A DNA stretch of 64,000 nucleotides from CBDCDJ01 sp965215355 (lineage in GTDB: Bacteria > Deinococcota > Deinococci > Deinococcales > Trueperaceae): contig CBDCDJ010000007.1 in NCBI GenBank assembly GCA_965215355.1, forward strand, positions 434,001-498,000, written 5' to 3'. Shown here one piece after another: positions 27,376 to 35,388 of the stretch (the stretch's first letter is position 1; each line of letters starts with the position of its first letter). A program made the translations under genes and the position numbers. Below the pieces are notes generated by a model. The model worked only from the letters and a program-made list of their open reading frames with translations, searched no databases and was not told the DNA's origin.

Positions 27376-27744
27376 ATGATTCAACAAGAGACTTTTTTAG
27401 ACGTGGCCGACAACTCGGGCGCGCGCCGCATTCAGTGCATCCGCGTGCTCGGCACCGGGCAACAGTTCACAGGCGGCGTCGGGGACGTCATCGTGGCCGC
27501 GGTCAAGGACGCCATTCCCAACGCGGGCGTCAAAAAGGGTGACGTGGTCAAGGCCGTCATCGTCCGCACGCGCAAAGAGATCAACCGCCGCGACGGGTCT
27601 TCGATTCGCTTCGACGGCAACGCGGCCGTCCTCATCAACAACCAGAACGAGCCGCGCGGCACGCGCGTGTTCGGTCCCGTGGCGCGCGAGTTGCGCGACA
27701 AACGCTTTATGCGCATCGTGTCCTTGGCCCCGGAGGTTTTATAA
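27376..27744 (+). CDS. rplN: 50S ribosomal protein L14
   Basis: 122 aa. MIQQETFLDVADNSGARRIQCIRVLG, VKKGDVVKAVIVRTRKEI, FDGNAAVLINNQNEPRGTRVFGPVARELR. Start ATG is family-typical but lacks a ribosome site; it may be translated leaderless or by read-through coupling. Confidence 0.97.
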   Translation: MIQQETFLDVADNSGARRIQCIRVLGTGQQFTGGVGDVIVAAVKDAIPNAGVKKGDVVKAVIVRTRKEINRRDGSSIRFDGNAAVLINNQNEPRGTRVFGPVARELRDKRFMRIVSLAPEVL

Positions 27745-28064
27745 TGGCTAAGCTTCACTTGAGGCGGGGCGACACGGTTCGCGTCATCGCCGGCAAGTTC
27801 AAAGGTTCCGAAGGCAAAATCATGGCGGTGTTTCCCGAGAAAAGCCGGGTCGTCGTCGACAACGTCAACGTCATCAAAAAAGCGCAACGGCCCACCCAGG
27901 ACAACCCGCGGGGCGGCTTTGTAGAGCGCGAAGCGCCGATTCACATCAGCAACGTGCAACTCCTCGACCCCCGCACGGGCGAACTGACCCGGGTGCGCTA
28001 CCGGGTCGAGAACGGCCACAAGTCCCGGGTGAGCGTCAAAAGCGGCGCGGCCTTGGATGAATAG
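27744..28064 (+). CDS. rplX: 50S ribosomal protein L24
   Basis: 106 aa. KOW motif RVIAGKFKGSEGKIMAVFPEKSRVVVDNVNVIKK. Shares one base with rplN. Confidence 0.96.
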   Translation: MAKLHLRRGDTVRVIAGKFKGSEGKIMAVFPEKSRVVVDNVNVIKKAQRPTQDNPRGGFVEREAPIHISNVQLLDPRTGELTRVRYRVENGHKSRVSVKSGAALDE

Positions 28065-28087
28065 GCGAAAGGACGAGTAGGGGAGAC

Positions 28088-28669
28088 ATGGACAGTACAG
28101 ACACAAGCACTACCAACACCGCGGACATGACTGTTTCGCTCAAACAGCGCTACAAGGACAGCGTCGTCCCCGAGTTGCAAAAACGTCATGACTACCAAAA
28201 CGTCATGGCGGTGCCGAAGTTGGAAAAAATCGTCATCAACATGGGTCTCGGCGCGGCGCGCGAGGACTCGAAAGTTCTCGACAAAGCCGGCCGTGAACTC
28301 GCCCAAATCGCCCTGCAACGCCCGGTCGTCACCAAGGCCAAAAAGTCGGTGTCGAACTTCAAGCTGCGCGCCGGGATGCCCATCGGCGTGATGGTCACGT
28401 TGCGCGGCGAGCGCATGTGGGTGTTTTTGGAAAAACTCGTCAACATCGCGCTGCCGCGGGTGCGCGACTTTCGCGGCGTCAACCCCAACAGCTTCGACGG
28501 CCGCGGCAACTATTCGATGGGCGTGCGCGAGCAGCTCGTTTTCCCCGAAATCAACTACGACCAAGTCGACGCGACCCGCGGGATGGACATCTCTATCGTC
28601 ACCACCGCCCAAACCGACGAAGAGGCGCGCGACCTGCTCGAGCTGCTCGGCATGCCCTTCAGAAAATAG
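28088..28669 (+). CDS. rplE: 50S ribosomal protein L5
   Basis: 193 aa. A 13-residue Thr/Asp-rich N-terminal extension (DSTDTSTTNTAD) precedes the usual start TVSLKQRYKDSVVPEL. GGGGAG sits 4-5 nt before ATG 28088, so the long form is preferred over ATG 28127. KLEKIVINMGLG, ITKAKKSVSNFKLR-like and RGNYSMGVREQLVFPEINYD confirm L5. Contacts 5S rRNA. Confidence 0.95.
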   Translation: MDSTDTSTTNTADMTVSLKQRYKDSVVPELQKRHDYQNVMAVPKLEKIVINMGLGAAREDSKVLDKAGRELAQIALQRPVVTKAKKSVSNFKLRAGMPIGVMVTLRGERMWVFLEKLVNIALPRVRDFRGVNPNSFDGRGNYSMGVREQLVFPEINYDQVDATRGMDISIVTTAQTDEEARDLLELLGMPFRK

Positions 28670-28681
28670 AGAGGAGGATTT

Positions 28682-28867
28682 ATGGCAACCAAAGCCCACA
28701 TCGCCAAATCGAAGCGCGAGCCCAAGTTTTCGACCCGGCAAGTCAACCGCTGTATGCGTTGCGGCCGCTCGCGCGGCTACCTGCGCGACTTCGGTCTGTG
28801 TCGAATTTGTATGCGCGAAGAAGCCCACAAAGGCTATTTGCCTGGCGTCACCAAAGCGAGCTGGTAA
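28682..28867 (+). CDS. rpsZ: 30S ribosomal protein S14, zinc type
   Basis: 61 aa, short C+ form. CMRCGRSRGYLRDFGLCRICMREEAHKGYLPGVTKASW holds the two CxxC pairs for zinc. GAGGAGG ribosome site. Confidence 0.96.
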   Translation: MATKAHIAKSKREPKFSTRQVNRCMRCGRSRGYLRDFGLCRICMREEAHKGYLPGVTKASW

Positions 28868-28886
28868 AGAAGAGCTTTCTTCTTTA
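28865..28886 (+). promoter_or_regulatory. Hairpin at rpsN(Z) stop codon
   Basis: TAAAGAAGA (28865-28873), loop GCTT, TCTTCTTTA (28878-28886). The left arm includes the TAA stop. Confidence 0.55.
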
Positions 28887-28891
28887 CCCCA

Positions 28892-29030
28892 ACTCGGCTT
28901 AGGCACTCGTTGAGAGTGAAAACAGCGAAGCCGAGAACAAGCTTTCGACCTTACTTTCTACTCGGTTCCAGGTACTCTACCCGAGCCACAACAAAGAAAG
29001 CACTTTTTAGAGAGGACGGTCGCGCCGCTT
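28892..29030 (+). promoter_or_regulatory. Structured leader-like gap before rpsH
   Basis: CTCGGCTT and AAGCCGAG enclose an inner CACTC/GAGTG stem (28893-28933). A further CTCGG/CCGAG pair lies at about 28961-28986. This 190-nt gap is far larger than others in the spc cluster. It is a candidate ribosomal-protein leader, for example for S8, by analogy with E. coli spc control. Confidence 0.45.
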
Positions 29031-29058
29031 GGTGCGATACCGCTCTCGAGGAGGAAAC

Positions 29059-29457
29059 GTGAACACAGACCCCATCGCCGACATGCTGACGCGCATCCGC
29101 AACGCCCAGGCGATTGCCGAAGCAAGCGTCGACGTGCCGGCCAGCAAGTTCAAAAAAGCCGTCGCCGCGCTGCTCGTCAAAGAAGGTTACCTAAAGTCCG
29201 TCGAGGACGCCAAAAACAAGGCCGGTCACCCGGTCATTCGCATCGGGCTCAAGTACGGCCCGCGCCGCAGCCCCATCATCAACGCGCTGACGAGGGTGTC
29301 CAAACCGGGTCGCCGCGCTTACGCCAAGGCCGGCGCGGTGCCCGTGGTGCGCGGCGGTCTCGGCATCGCCGTGGTTTCGACCTCGCAAGGGTTGATGGTC
29401 GACCGCGACGCCCGCCGCAAAAACGTCGGCGGCGAAGTCGTCTGCGAGGTTTGGTGA
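29059..29457 (+). CDS. rpsH: 30S ribosomal protein S8
   Basis: 132 aa from GTG 29059 behind GAGGAGG. NTDPIADMLTRIRNAQ, SVDVPASKFKKAVAALLVKEGYL, GIAVVSTSQGLMVDRDARRKNVGGEVVCEVW. Binds the central domain of 16S rRNA. Overlaps rplF start. Confidence 0.97.
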   Translation: MNTDPIADMLTRIRNAQAIAEASVDVPASKFKKAVAALLVKEGYLKSVEDAKNKAGHPVIRIGLKYGPRRSPIINALTRVSKPGRRAYAKAGAVPVVRGGLGIAVVSTSQGLMVDRDARRKNVGGEVVCEVW

Positions 29458-29996
29458 TGTCGCGCATCGGCAGAATGCCCGTGCCCGTTCCCAGCGGCGT
29501 GAACGTCAACGTTCAGGGCGACAGCGTCGTCGTCAAGGGTCCCAAGGGTCAGTTGACGGTGCCGCTCAACAAACGCCTCACCGTCGACATGGGTGACGGC
29601 GAACTGACTTTGAGCCGCCCCAGCGACGCTCGAGACGACCGCGCCCAACACGGCCTGGCCCGCAGCCTCATCAACAACGCCGTGGTCGGGGTGACCGAAG
29701 GCTTCACCCGCAACTTAGAAATTCGCGGCGTCGGTTACCGCGCGCAGATGCGCGGGGGGGCGCTCGAGCTGAGCCTCGGCTTTTCCCACCCCGTGGTGGT
29801 CGAAGCGCCCGCGGGCATCACAATCGCCACGCCCGAGCCGACCCGCATCACCGTGACCGGCATCGACAAGCAACTCGTCGGCCAAACGGCCGCCAATATC
29901 CGCGCCCTGCGCCCGCCTGATTCGTACCACGGCAAGGGCGTTCGCTACGAGGGCGAGCAGGTCCGACTCAAAGCCGGCAAAACAGCGGCTCGGTAG
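29457..29996 (+). CDS. rplF: 50S ribosomal protein L6
   Basis: 179 aa from ATG 29457 (TGATG overlap with rpsH). SRIGRMPVPVPSGV, GVGYRAQMRGGALELSLGFSHPV, RPPDSYHGKGVRYEGE. Confidence 0.97.
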   Translation: MSRIGRMPVPVPSGVNVNVQGDSVVVKGPKGQLTVPLNKRLTVDMGDGELTLSRPSDARDDRAQHGLARSLINNAVVGVTEGFTRNLEIRGVGYRAQMRGGALELSLGFSHPVVVEAPAGITIATPEPTRITVTGIDKQLVGQTAANIRALRPPDSYHGKGVRYEGEQVRLKAGKTAAR

Positions 29997-30004
29997 GAGT
30001 GAAC

Positions 30005-30352
30005 ATGTCCAGACTGGAATCTGCCACGCGCCGTAAACTGCGCACTCGCCGCCGTCTCAAACGGCCCGTTGCAACCGACCGCTTGCGCTTGAGCGTGTTT
30101 CGCAGCAGCAAACACATCTACGCCCAGATTATCGACGACAAACAAGGTGTCACCCTCGCCGAGGCCAACTCGCGCACGCTTGAGGCGTCCGGCGACAAGG
30201 TCGAGCAGGCCAAAGCGGTCGGTAAGGCGCTGGCCGAGCGAGCCAAAGCAGCGGGTGCCGTCCGCGTGGTGTTCGACCGCGGGGGTTACCGCTACCACGG
30301 TCGCGTCAAAGCGCTCGCCGAGGGTGCGCGCGAGGGAGGCTTGGAATTTTAA
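30005..30352 (+). CDS. rplR: 50S ribosomal protein L18
   Basis: 115 aa from ATG 30005. TAGGAG overlaps the GTG at 29999, which leaves 5 nt to ATG 30005 and decides the start. RLSVFRSSKHIYAQIIDD, AVGKALAERAKAAGAVRVVFDRGGYRYHGRVKALAEGAREGGLEF. Confidence 0.95.
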   Translation: MSRLESATRRKLRTRRRLKRPVATDRLRLSVFRSSKHIYAQIIDDKQGVTLAEANSRTLEASGDKVEQAKAVGKALAERAKAAGAVRVVFDRGGYRYHGRVKALAEGAREGGLEF

Positions 30353-30828
30353 TGGCAAACAACAGCGACTTCGAAGACAAAGTGATTTTTATCCGCCGCA
30401 CCGCGAAAACCTACAAAGGGGGCCGCCGTTTCCGCTTCGGCGCGATGGTGGTCGTGGGTGACCGCCAGGGGCGCGTGGGCGTCGGGCTGGGCAAGGCCAA
30501 AGAGGTGCCCGTCGCGGTGCAAAAAGGCCAGTACGTGGCGATGCGCAACGTCATCGAGGTGCCGATTGCCGAGCCCGGGACCATCCCCCACGAAGTTTTG
30601 GGCGAGCACGGCACCAGCCGCGTGATGCTCAAACCGGCCGGGGCCGGCACCGGCGTGATCGCCGGCGGCGTGCCCCGCGCTATAGCCGAGCTGGCAGGTT
30701 TGCGCAACCTGCTCACCAAAGAACTCGGCTCGCGCAACCAGACGAACGTCGCCTACGCCGTCATCGAAGGCTTAAAGCAACTCAAGACTTTTGAAGAGGC
30801 CAAGGCGGAGCGCGAGGCGGCGCGATGA
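30352..30828 (+). CDS. rpsE: 30S ribosomal protein S5
   Basis: 158 aa. FEDKVIFIRRTAKTYKGGRRFRFGAMVVVGDRQGRVGVGLGKA is the double-stranded RNA-binding part; AGTGVIAGGVPRAIAELAGLRNLLTKELGSRN follows. Overlaps both neighbours. Confidence 0.97.
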   Translation: MANNSDFEDKVIFIRRTAKTYKGGRRFRFGAMVVVGDRQGRVGVGLGKAKEVPVAVQKGQYVAMRNVIEVPIAEPGTIPHEVLGEHGTSRVMLKPAGAGTGVIAGGVPRAIAELAGLRNLLTKELGSRNQTNVAYAVIEGLKQLKTFEEAKAEREAAR

Positions 30829-31013
30829 AGATTACGCTGAAACGTAGCCTCATCGGCGTCAAAAAAGACCAGCGGGCGACCGTTAAGGCGCTCGGACTGC
30901 GCAAGACGGGCGACAGCCGCACCGTCGCGGACACCCCCGACGTGCGCGGCATGGTCGACAAAATAGCGTATTTGCTAGAGGTAGAAGGGCAGGAGCAACG
31001 TGAAACTGAATGA
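30825..31013 (+). CDS. rpmD: 50S ribosomal protein L30
   Basis: 62 aa. KITLKRSLIGVKKDQRATVKALGLRKTGDSRTVADTPDVRGMVDKIAYLLEVE. ATGA overlap with rpsE. Confidence 0.95.
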   Translation: MKITLKRSLIGVKKDQRATVKALGLRKTGDSRTVADTPDVRGMVDKIAYLLEVEGQEQRETE

Positions 31014-31464
31014 TTTGAAACCCGCGCCCGGCAGCAAAAAGACGCGCCGCCGCGTGGGCCGCGGCCTGGGCAGCGGTCGCGGTAAAACCGCAGGCCGCGG
31101 CCAAAAGGGCCAAAAAAGCCGCAGCGGTTTCAGCCAGGGGGCCGGTTGGGAAGGCGGGCGTTCACGCCTCGTCATGCGCTTGCCCAAGCGCGGCTTTACT
31201 CACCAGGGAGACGATTATCAGGTTGTCAACTTAGCCGACCTGAACAGGTTCGAAGACGGCACCCAAGTAACCGCTGAAGTGTTGAGGGCTGAGGGTTTGG
31301 TGCGCAGTTTGAAGCGCCCCGTCAAACTCTTGGGCAACGGCGAACTCACCGCCAAAAACTTGCAAGTCCACCTCGACGCTTACAGCAAAAGCGCGGTCCA
31401 AGCTCTGCAGGACGCGGGTGGCAGCGCCGTGGGGGCTGGCGCGCAGGCTGAAGGAGAAGAGTAA
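31000..31464 (+). CDS. rplO: 50S ribosomal protein L15
   Basis: 154 aa from GTG 31000, inside the end of rpmD. MKLNDLKPAPGSKKTRRRVGRGLGSGRGKTAGRGQKGQKSRSG is diagnostic. Acidic tail AQAEGEE. Confidence 0.96.
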   Translation: MKLNDLKPAPGSKKTRRRVGRGLGSGRGKTAGRGQKGQKSRSGFSQGAGWEGGRSRLVMRLPKRGFTHQGDDYQVVNLADLNRFEDGTQVTAEVLRAEGLVRSLKRPVKLLGNGELTAKNLQVHLDAYSKSAVQALQDAGGSAVGAGAQAEGEE

Positions 31465-32783
31465 TGCTAGCAGCGTTTCGCAACGCACTGGTGATTCCCG
31501 ACCTGCGGGCGAAGCTGCTGGTGACGATAGGTTTGTTGGCTGTTTACCGACTGATGGTGTTCATCCCCACGCCGGGCGTCGACATCGAGGCCCTGCAAGC
31601 CGGGAACTTCGGGCAGGGCGACATCTTCACCCTGCTGAACTTTATTTCGGGCGGCAACTTCGAGGTTTTCTCGATTGCTGCTCTCGGCGTGATTCCCTAC
31701 ATCACGGCCAGCATCATCATCCAACTGCTCACCTCGGTTTATCCACCTTTAGAAAAACTACAAAAAGAAGGTGAAGAGGGCCGCCGCAAAATCACCCAGT
31801 ACACCCGCTACGGGGCGACCGCACTGGGCGCTGTTCAGGCGGTGTTTTTGGCTATCGCCCTGATAGGCCCGAGTGGCGCGCTGAGACTCGGCTGGTCGAA
31901 CGGACCCTTTTTCTGGTTTATCGTCCTCATCACTCAAGTCGCGGGCATCACGGTGGTGATGTGGCTCGGCGAAAAAATTACCGAGTACGGCATCGGCAAC
32001 GGCATCTCGCTCATCATCTACGCAGGTATCGTCGCCCTTTTTCCGGGCGCTCTGAGTCAGCAGTTCGCGCTGATCAGCAGTGGCGAGGCGAACATCTTCG
32101 GTCTCCTCATCTTCTTGGCGCTGTTGATTCTGGCGATTACGGGCATGGTCCTCATCCAGCAGGCCGAGCGCCGCATTCCGGTGCAGTACGCGCGCAAGGT
32201 CGTCGGGCGGCGGGTCATGGGCGGCCAGAGCACCTACATTCCCTTACGCGTCAACGCAGCCGGGGTCATCCCCATCATCTTCGCGGTGTCCATCATCATC
32301 TTGCCGACGGTCGTCATCGGCGCGTTTCCGAACATCGGTTGGCTCCAGGCGGCGGGTGTGTGGTTCAACACCGCACAGTGGCAAGGGCTCATCACCAGCA
32401 CGCTGCTGATCATGGCCTTTACTTACTTTTACACCCAAATCACCTTCGACCCGCGGCGCATCGCCGAGAACTTGCGCGAGTACGGCGGCTTCGTCCCCGG
32501 CGTGCGGCCGGGTCTGCCGACCCAAGAGCACCTGGCGCGCATCACCAACCGCATCACCCTGTGGGGCGCGCTCTTTCTGGGCGCGGTCAACGCCACGCCG
32601 CAAGTGTTGGCCTGGATTACGGGGACGGGCTCGCTGCCCTTTGCTTTTTCGGGGACGGGCCTGCTGATCATCGTCGGAGTCGCGCTCGACACCTTGCGGC
32701 AACTGGAAACCCAGCTCACCATGCGGCACTACGAGGGGTTTGTCTCCAAAGGGCGCATCCGGGGCCGCGGGAGGCGGTTTTAG
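31464..32783 (+). CDS. secY: Protein translocase subunit SecY
   Basis: 439 aa, ten TM segments. LLVTIGLLAVYRLMVFIPTPGVD, the plug-region FNFISGG-like LNFISGGNFEVFSIAALGVIPYITASI, QQAERRIPVQYARKVVGRRVMGGQSTYIPLRVN in the cytoplasmic loop, and NLREYGGFVPGVRPG. Core channel for protein export with SecE (not in window) and SecG at 8279. Confidence 0.98.
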   Translation: MLAAFRNALVIPDLRAKLLVTIGLLAVYRLMVFIPTPGVDIEALQAGNFGQGDIFTLLNFISGGNFEVFSIAALGVIPYITASIIIQLLTSVYPPLEKLQKEGEEGRRKITQYTRYGATALGAVQAVFLAIALIGPSGALRLGWSNGPFFWFIVLITQVAGITVVMWLGEKITEYGIGNGISLIIYAGIVALFPGALSQQFALISSGEANIFGLLIFLALLILAITGMVLIQQAERRIPVQYARKVVGRRVMGGQSTYIPLRVNAAGVIPIIFAVSIIILPTVVIGAFPNIGWLQAAGVWFNTAQWQGLITSTLLIMAFTYFYTQITFDPRRIAENLREYGGFVPGVRPGLPTQEHLARITNRITLWGALFLGAVNATPQVLAWITGTGSLPFAFSGTGLLIIVGVALDTLRQLETQLTMRHYEGFVSKGRIRGRGRRF

Positions 32784-33358
32784 TGGCGTCGTCCGAGGTG
32801 TTGTTGCTGATGGGGCCGCCCGGTGCGGGCAAGGGAACGCAGGCGGTTAAGCTGGCGAGGGCCCGCAAACTGCACAAGATTTCGACCGGCGACATGCTCC
32901 GCAGCCACGTCGGGCAGGGCACGGACCTCGGACGCAAGGCGAAGTCGATCATGGCGGCGGGCGACCTGGTGCCGGACGACCTCATCATCGACATGGTTCG
33001 CGCCGAATTAGAAGCGCACAAGGACGACGGCGTGCGCGCCCTTCTCGACGGCTTTCCGCGCACCCCCGGCCAGGCCGCGGCACTCGACACGCTGTTGCAA
33101 GACTACGGTGCGCCCTTGACGGCTGCCGTGCTTTTAGAAGTCGGCGAGGACGAACTCGTCAGCCGCCTCAGCCAGCGCGCCGTGGAAGAAGACCGCAGCG
33201 ACGACGACGCGGCCACGGTGCATGAACGGATGCGTGTCTACCGCGAGAAGACCCAACCTCTTTTGGACTACTACGACGAGCGGAGCAAGCTGCGCCGCGT
33301 CGACGGTGTGGGCACGGTCGAAGAAGTGTTTGCGCGCGTCACCGAGGTGTTGCCGTGA
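32783..33358 (+). CDS. adk: Adenylate kinase
   Basis: 191 aa from GTG 32783, overlapping the secY stop by 1 nt. P-loop GPPGAGKGT, KISTGDMLR, DGFPRTPGQA. After SRLSQRAVEEDRSDDDAATVHERMRVY the short LID type is evident; there is no zinc-binding LID. Interconverts AMP, ADP and ATP. The same frame is open far upstream within secY, but only as a shadow. Confidence 0.96.
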   Translation: MASSEVLLLMGPPGAGKGTQAVKLARARKLHKISTGDMLRSHVGQGTDLGRKAKSIMAAGDLVPDDLIIDMVRAELEAHKDDGVRALLDGFPRTPGQAAALDTLLQDYGAPLTAAVLLEVGEDELVSRLSQRAVEEDRSDDDAATVHERMRVYREKTQPLLDYYDERSKLRRVDGVGTVEEVFARVTEVLP

Positions 33359-34140
33359 TTTTGAAACGCGCCCGCGAGTTGGAAATCATGGCCGAGGCGG
33401 CCCTTATCAACCGCGAGGCCCTGGAAAGTATCGAACCCCTCATCAAACCGGGCGTGTCGACCAGGGTACTCAACGACTTGGTTGAGAGTGCTATCCTGTC
33501 ACGTGGGGGCCGGCCGGCTTTCAAAGGCTACCGCGGTTTTCCGGCGACGCTCTGCTGCTCGGTCAACGAAGTGGTGGTTCACGGTTTTCCGAGCGACAAA
33601 CCCCTGCTCGAGGGCGACATCTTGTCGCTAGACGTGGGCACGTTTTACCGGGGCTACGCCGCCGACATGGCGAAGACCTACGTGGTCGGACGTGTCTCGG
33701 CCAAAACGCAACGCTTGCTCACCGTGACCGAAAATTCTCTTTATGCGGGCATCGAGCAGGCTTACCCCGGCAACCGTCTGGGCGACGTCTCCGCCGCCAT
33801 CCAACAGGTGATAGAAGCGGCGGGCTACTGGGTGATTCGGGAGTTCGTGGGTCACGGCATCGGGGCCGAGTTTCACGAAGCGCCTGAGGTGCCCAACTAC
33901 GGCAAGCGGGGTACGGGTCCCGTGCTGCGCCCCGGTTTGGTTTTGGCTATCGAGCCGATGGTCGCTGAAAGACGCACCAAGGTGCGCATTTTGGCCGACG
34001 GGTGGACCGCGCCCACCGACAACGGCAGTTTGGCTGCTCATTTCGAACACACCGTCGCCATCACGGCGGACGGCCCACAGGTTTTAACGTCGCAAGACCA
34101 GGCCAAGGTGCTGGTCGCAGGAGGTGCATGTGGCGCGTAG
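33355..34140 (+). CDS. map: Methionine aminopeptidase, type I
   Basis: 261 aa. Metal ligands in LSLDVGTFYRGYAADMAKTY, FVGHGIGAEFHEAPEVPNYG, LAIEPM and FEHTVAIT. GTGA overlap with adk. Removes the initiator Met cotranslationally. Confidence 0.97.
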   Translation: MILKRARELEIMAEAALINREALESIEPLIKPGVSTRVLNDLVESAILSRGGRPAFKGYRGFPATLCCSVNEVVVHGFPSDKPLLEGDILSLDVGTFYRGYAADMAKTYVVGRVSAKTQRLLTVTENSLYAGIEQAYPGNRLGDVSAAIQQVIEAAGYWVIREFVGHGIGAEFHEAPEVPNYGKRGTGPVLRPGLVLAIEPMVAERRTKVRILADGWTAPTDNGSLAAHFEHTVAITADGPQVLTSQDQAKVLVAGGACGA

Positions 34141-34405
34141 ACGCTCAAGACGGTCAGGCCCACCCAAGGAACGCAAAGAACGGCCCGAGGAAACGACCCA
34201 GGATACCATTCGCGCCGAAGGGGCCGTGCTCGAGGCGCGCCCCAATACGACCTTTTTGGTCCAGCTCGACGCCGGCCCCGAAATCCTGGCCCACGTCGGC
34301 GGCAAAATGCGCCGCAACTATATTCGAATCTTGCCGGGCGACCGGGTGATTTTAGAGATAAGCACCTACGACCCCGAAAAAGGTCGCATCGTTTATAGAA
34401 AGTAG
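34130..34405 (+). CDS. infA: Translation initiation factor IF-1 with basic N-terminal extension
   Basis: 91 aa against about 72 in most bacteria. The S1/OB core from TIRAEGAVLEARPNTTFLVQLD through KMRRNYIRILPGDRV is standard. The first about 25 residues (ARRRSRRSGPPKERKERPEETTQ) are an added basic tail. AGGAGG (34119-34124) with 5-nt spacing selects GTG 34130 over GTG 34124. Starts inside map. Confidence 0.92.
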   Translation: MARRRSRRSGPPKERKERPEETTQDTIRAEGAVLEARPNTTFLVQLDAGPEILAHVGGKMRRNYIRILPGDRVILEISTYDPEKGRIVYRK

Positions 34406-34453
34406 CTTACAGGTATCGTTTATAAAGTGTTTTGTAAACGATACCTGTAAGCT
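34404..34453 (+). promoter_or_regulatory. 19-bp perfect hairpin between infA and rpmJ
   Basis: Left arm 34404-34422 (AGCTTACAGGTATCGTTTA), 12-nt loop, right arm 34435-34453. It covers the infA stop codon and ends 3-4 nt before the rpmJ ribosome site (AAGGAGG). No T-run. Candidate attenuator, processing site or translational switch for the alpha cluster. Confidence 0.75.
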
Positions 34454-34466
34454 CTAAGGAGGAGCA

Positions 34467-34583
34467 ATGAAAGTCCGTGCGTCCGTCAAACCCATGTGCG
34501 ACAAGTGCAAAGTCATCCGTCGCCACGGCAAAGTGTACGTCATCTGCTCGGCGAACCCGAAGCACAAGCAAAGGCAGGGTTGA
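34467..34583 (+). CDS. rpmJ: 50S ribosomal protein L36
   Basis: 38 aa: KVRASVKPMCDKCKVIRRHG then KVYVICSANPKHKQRQG. Zinc ribbon with Cys-x2-Cys, Cys and His ligands, i.e. the zinc form. AAGGAGG upstream. Confidence 0.97.
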   Translation: MKVRASVKPMCDKCKVIRRHGKVYVICSANPKHKQRQG

Positions 34584-34585
34584 GT

Positions 34586-34966
34586 ATGGCAAGGATTTCC
34601 GGCGTCGACTTACCGCGTGACAAGCGCGTCGAGTACGCCTTACCCTACATCTACGGCATCGGCCTGAGCCGCGCGCAAGAGATTTTGGCGGCGGTCGACA
34701 TCGACCCCGACATCCGCGTCAAAGACTTGGCCGAGTCCGACGCGCAAAAAATCCGCGAGTACGTCGACCGCAACTTCAAAGTCGAGGGCGACCTGCGCCG
34801 CGAGATTCAGCTCAACATCAAACGGCTGATGGACATCGGCTCCTACCGGGGTTTGCGGCACCGCCGCGGCCTGCCGGTGCGCGGCCAGTCGACCAAGACC
34901 AACGCGCGCACCCGCAAAGGCCCGCGCCGCACCGTCGCCGGCAAGAAAAAAGCGACGAAGAAGTAA
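34586..34966 (+). CDS. rpsM: 30S ribosomal protein S13
   Basis: 126 aa from ATG 34586, 2 nt after rpmJ. ARISGVDLPRDKRVEYALPYIYGIG, YRGLRHRRGLPVRGQSTKTNARTRKGPRRTVAGKKKA. Confidence 0.97.
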   Translation: MARISGVDLPRDKRVEYALPYIYGIGLSRAQEILAAVDIDPDIRVKDLAESDAQKIREYVDRNFKVEGDLRREIQLNIKRLMDIGSYRGLRHRRGLPVRGQSTKTNARTRKGPRRTVAGKKKATKK

Positions 34967-34978
34967 GGGGAGTAGTTT

Positions 34979-35380
34979 ATGGCAAAAGCACCGGCAAAAA
35001 CCGCCAAGCCCAAAAAGCGCGCGCGGCGCAACCTCGTCGAGGGCAGAGCCTTCATTCACGCGTCGTACAACAACACCATCATCACCATCACCGATACCGA
35101 CGGCAACACGGTCGCCTGGTCGAGCGCGGGTTCTATCGGCTACAAGGGCTCCAAAAAAGGCACGCCCTACGCCGCCCAGCTCGCCGCCGCCGACGCGACC
35201 CGCAAGGCGCAGAACATGGGGCTGTCGCAGCTCGACATCGTCATTCGGGGTACGGGCTCGGGTCGCGAGCAGGCGATTCGCTCCATCCAGGCGACCGGCG
35301 TCAACGTCCGCACCATCATCGACGACACGCCGGTGCCGCACAACGGTTGCCGTCTGCGCAAGCGCAAGCGGAATTCTTAA
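34979..35380 (+). CDS. rpsK: 30S ribosomal protein S11
   Basis: 133 aa. Basic N-tail, then EGRAFIHASYNNTIITITDTDGNTVAWSSAGSIGYKGSKKGTPYAAQ and the end DDTPVPHNGCRLRKRKRNS. Confidence 0.97.
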   Translation: MAKAPAKTAKPKKRARRNLVEGRAFIHASYNNTIITITDTDGNTVAWSSAGSIGYKGSKKGTPYAAQLAAADATRKAQNMGLSQLDIVIRGTGSGREQAIRSIQATGVNVRTIIDDTPVPHNGCRLRKRKRNS

Positions 35381-35388
35381 GGGGAGTT

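Noticed and set aside
31961..32782. Extension of the adk frame back through secY
   Set aside because: Out of frame with secY. The family start MGPPGAGKGT lies just after GTG 32783.
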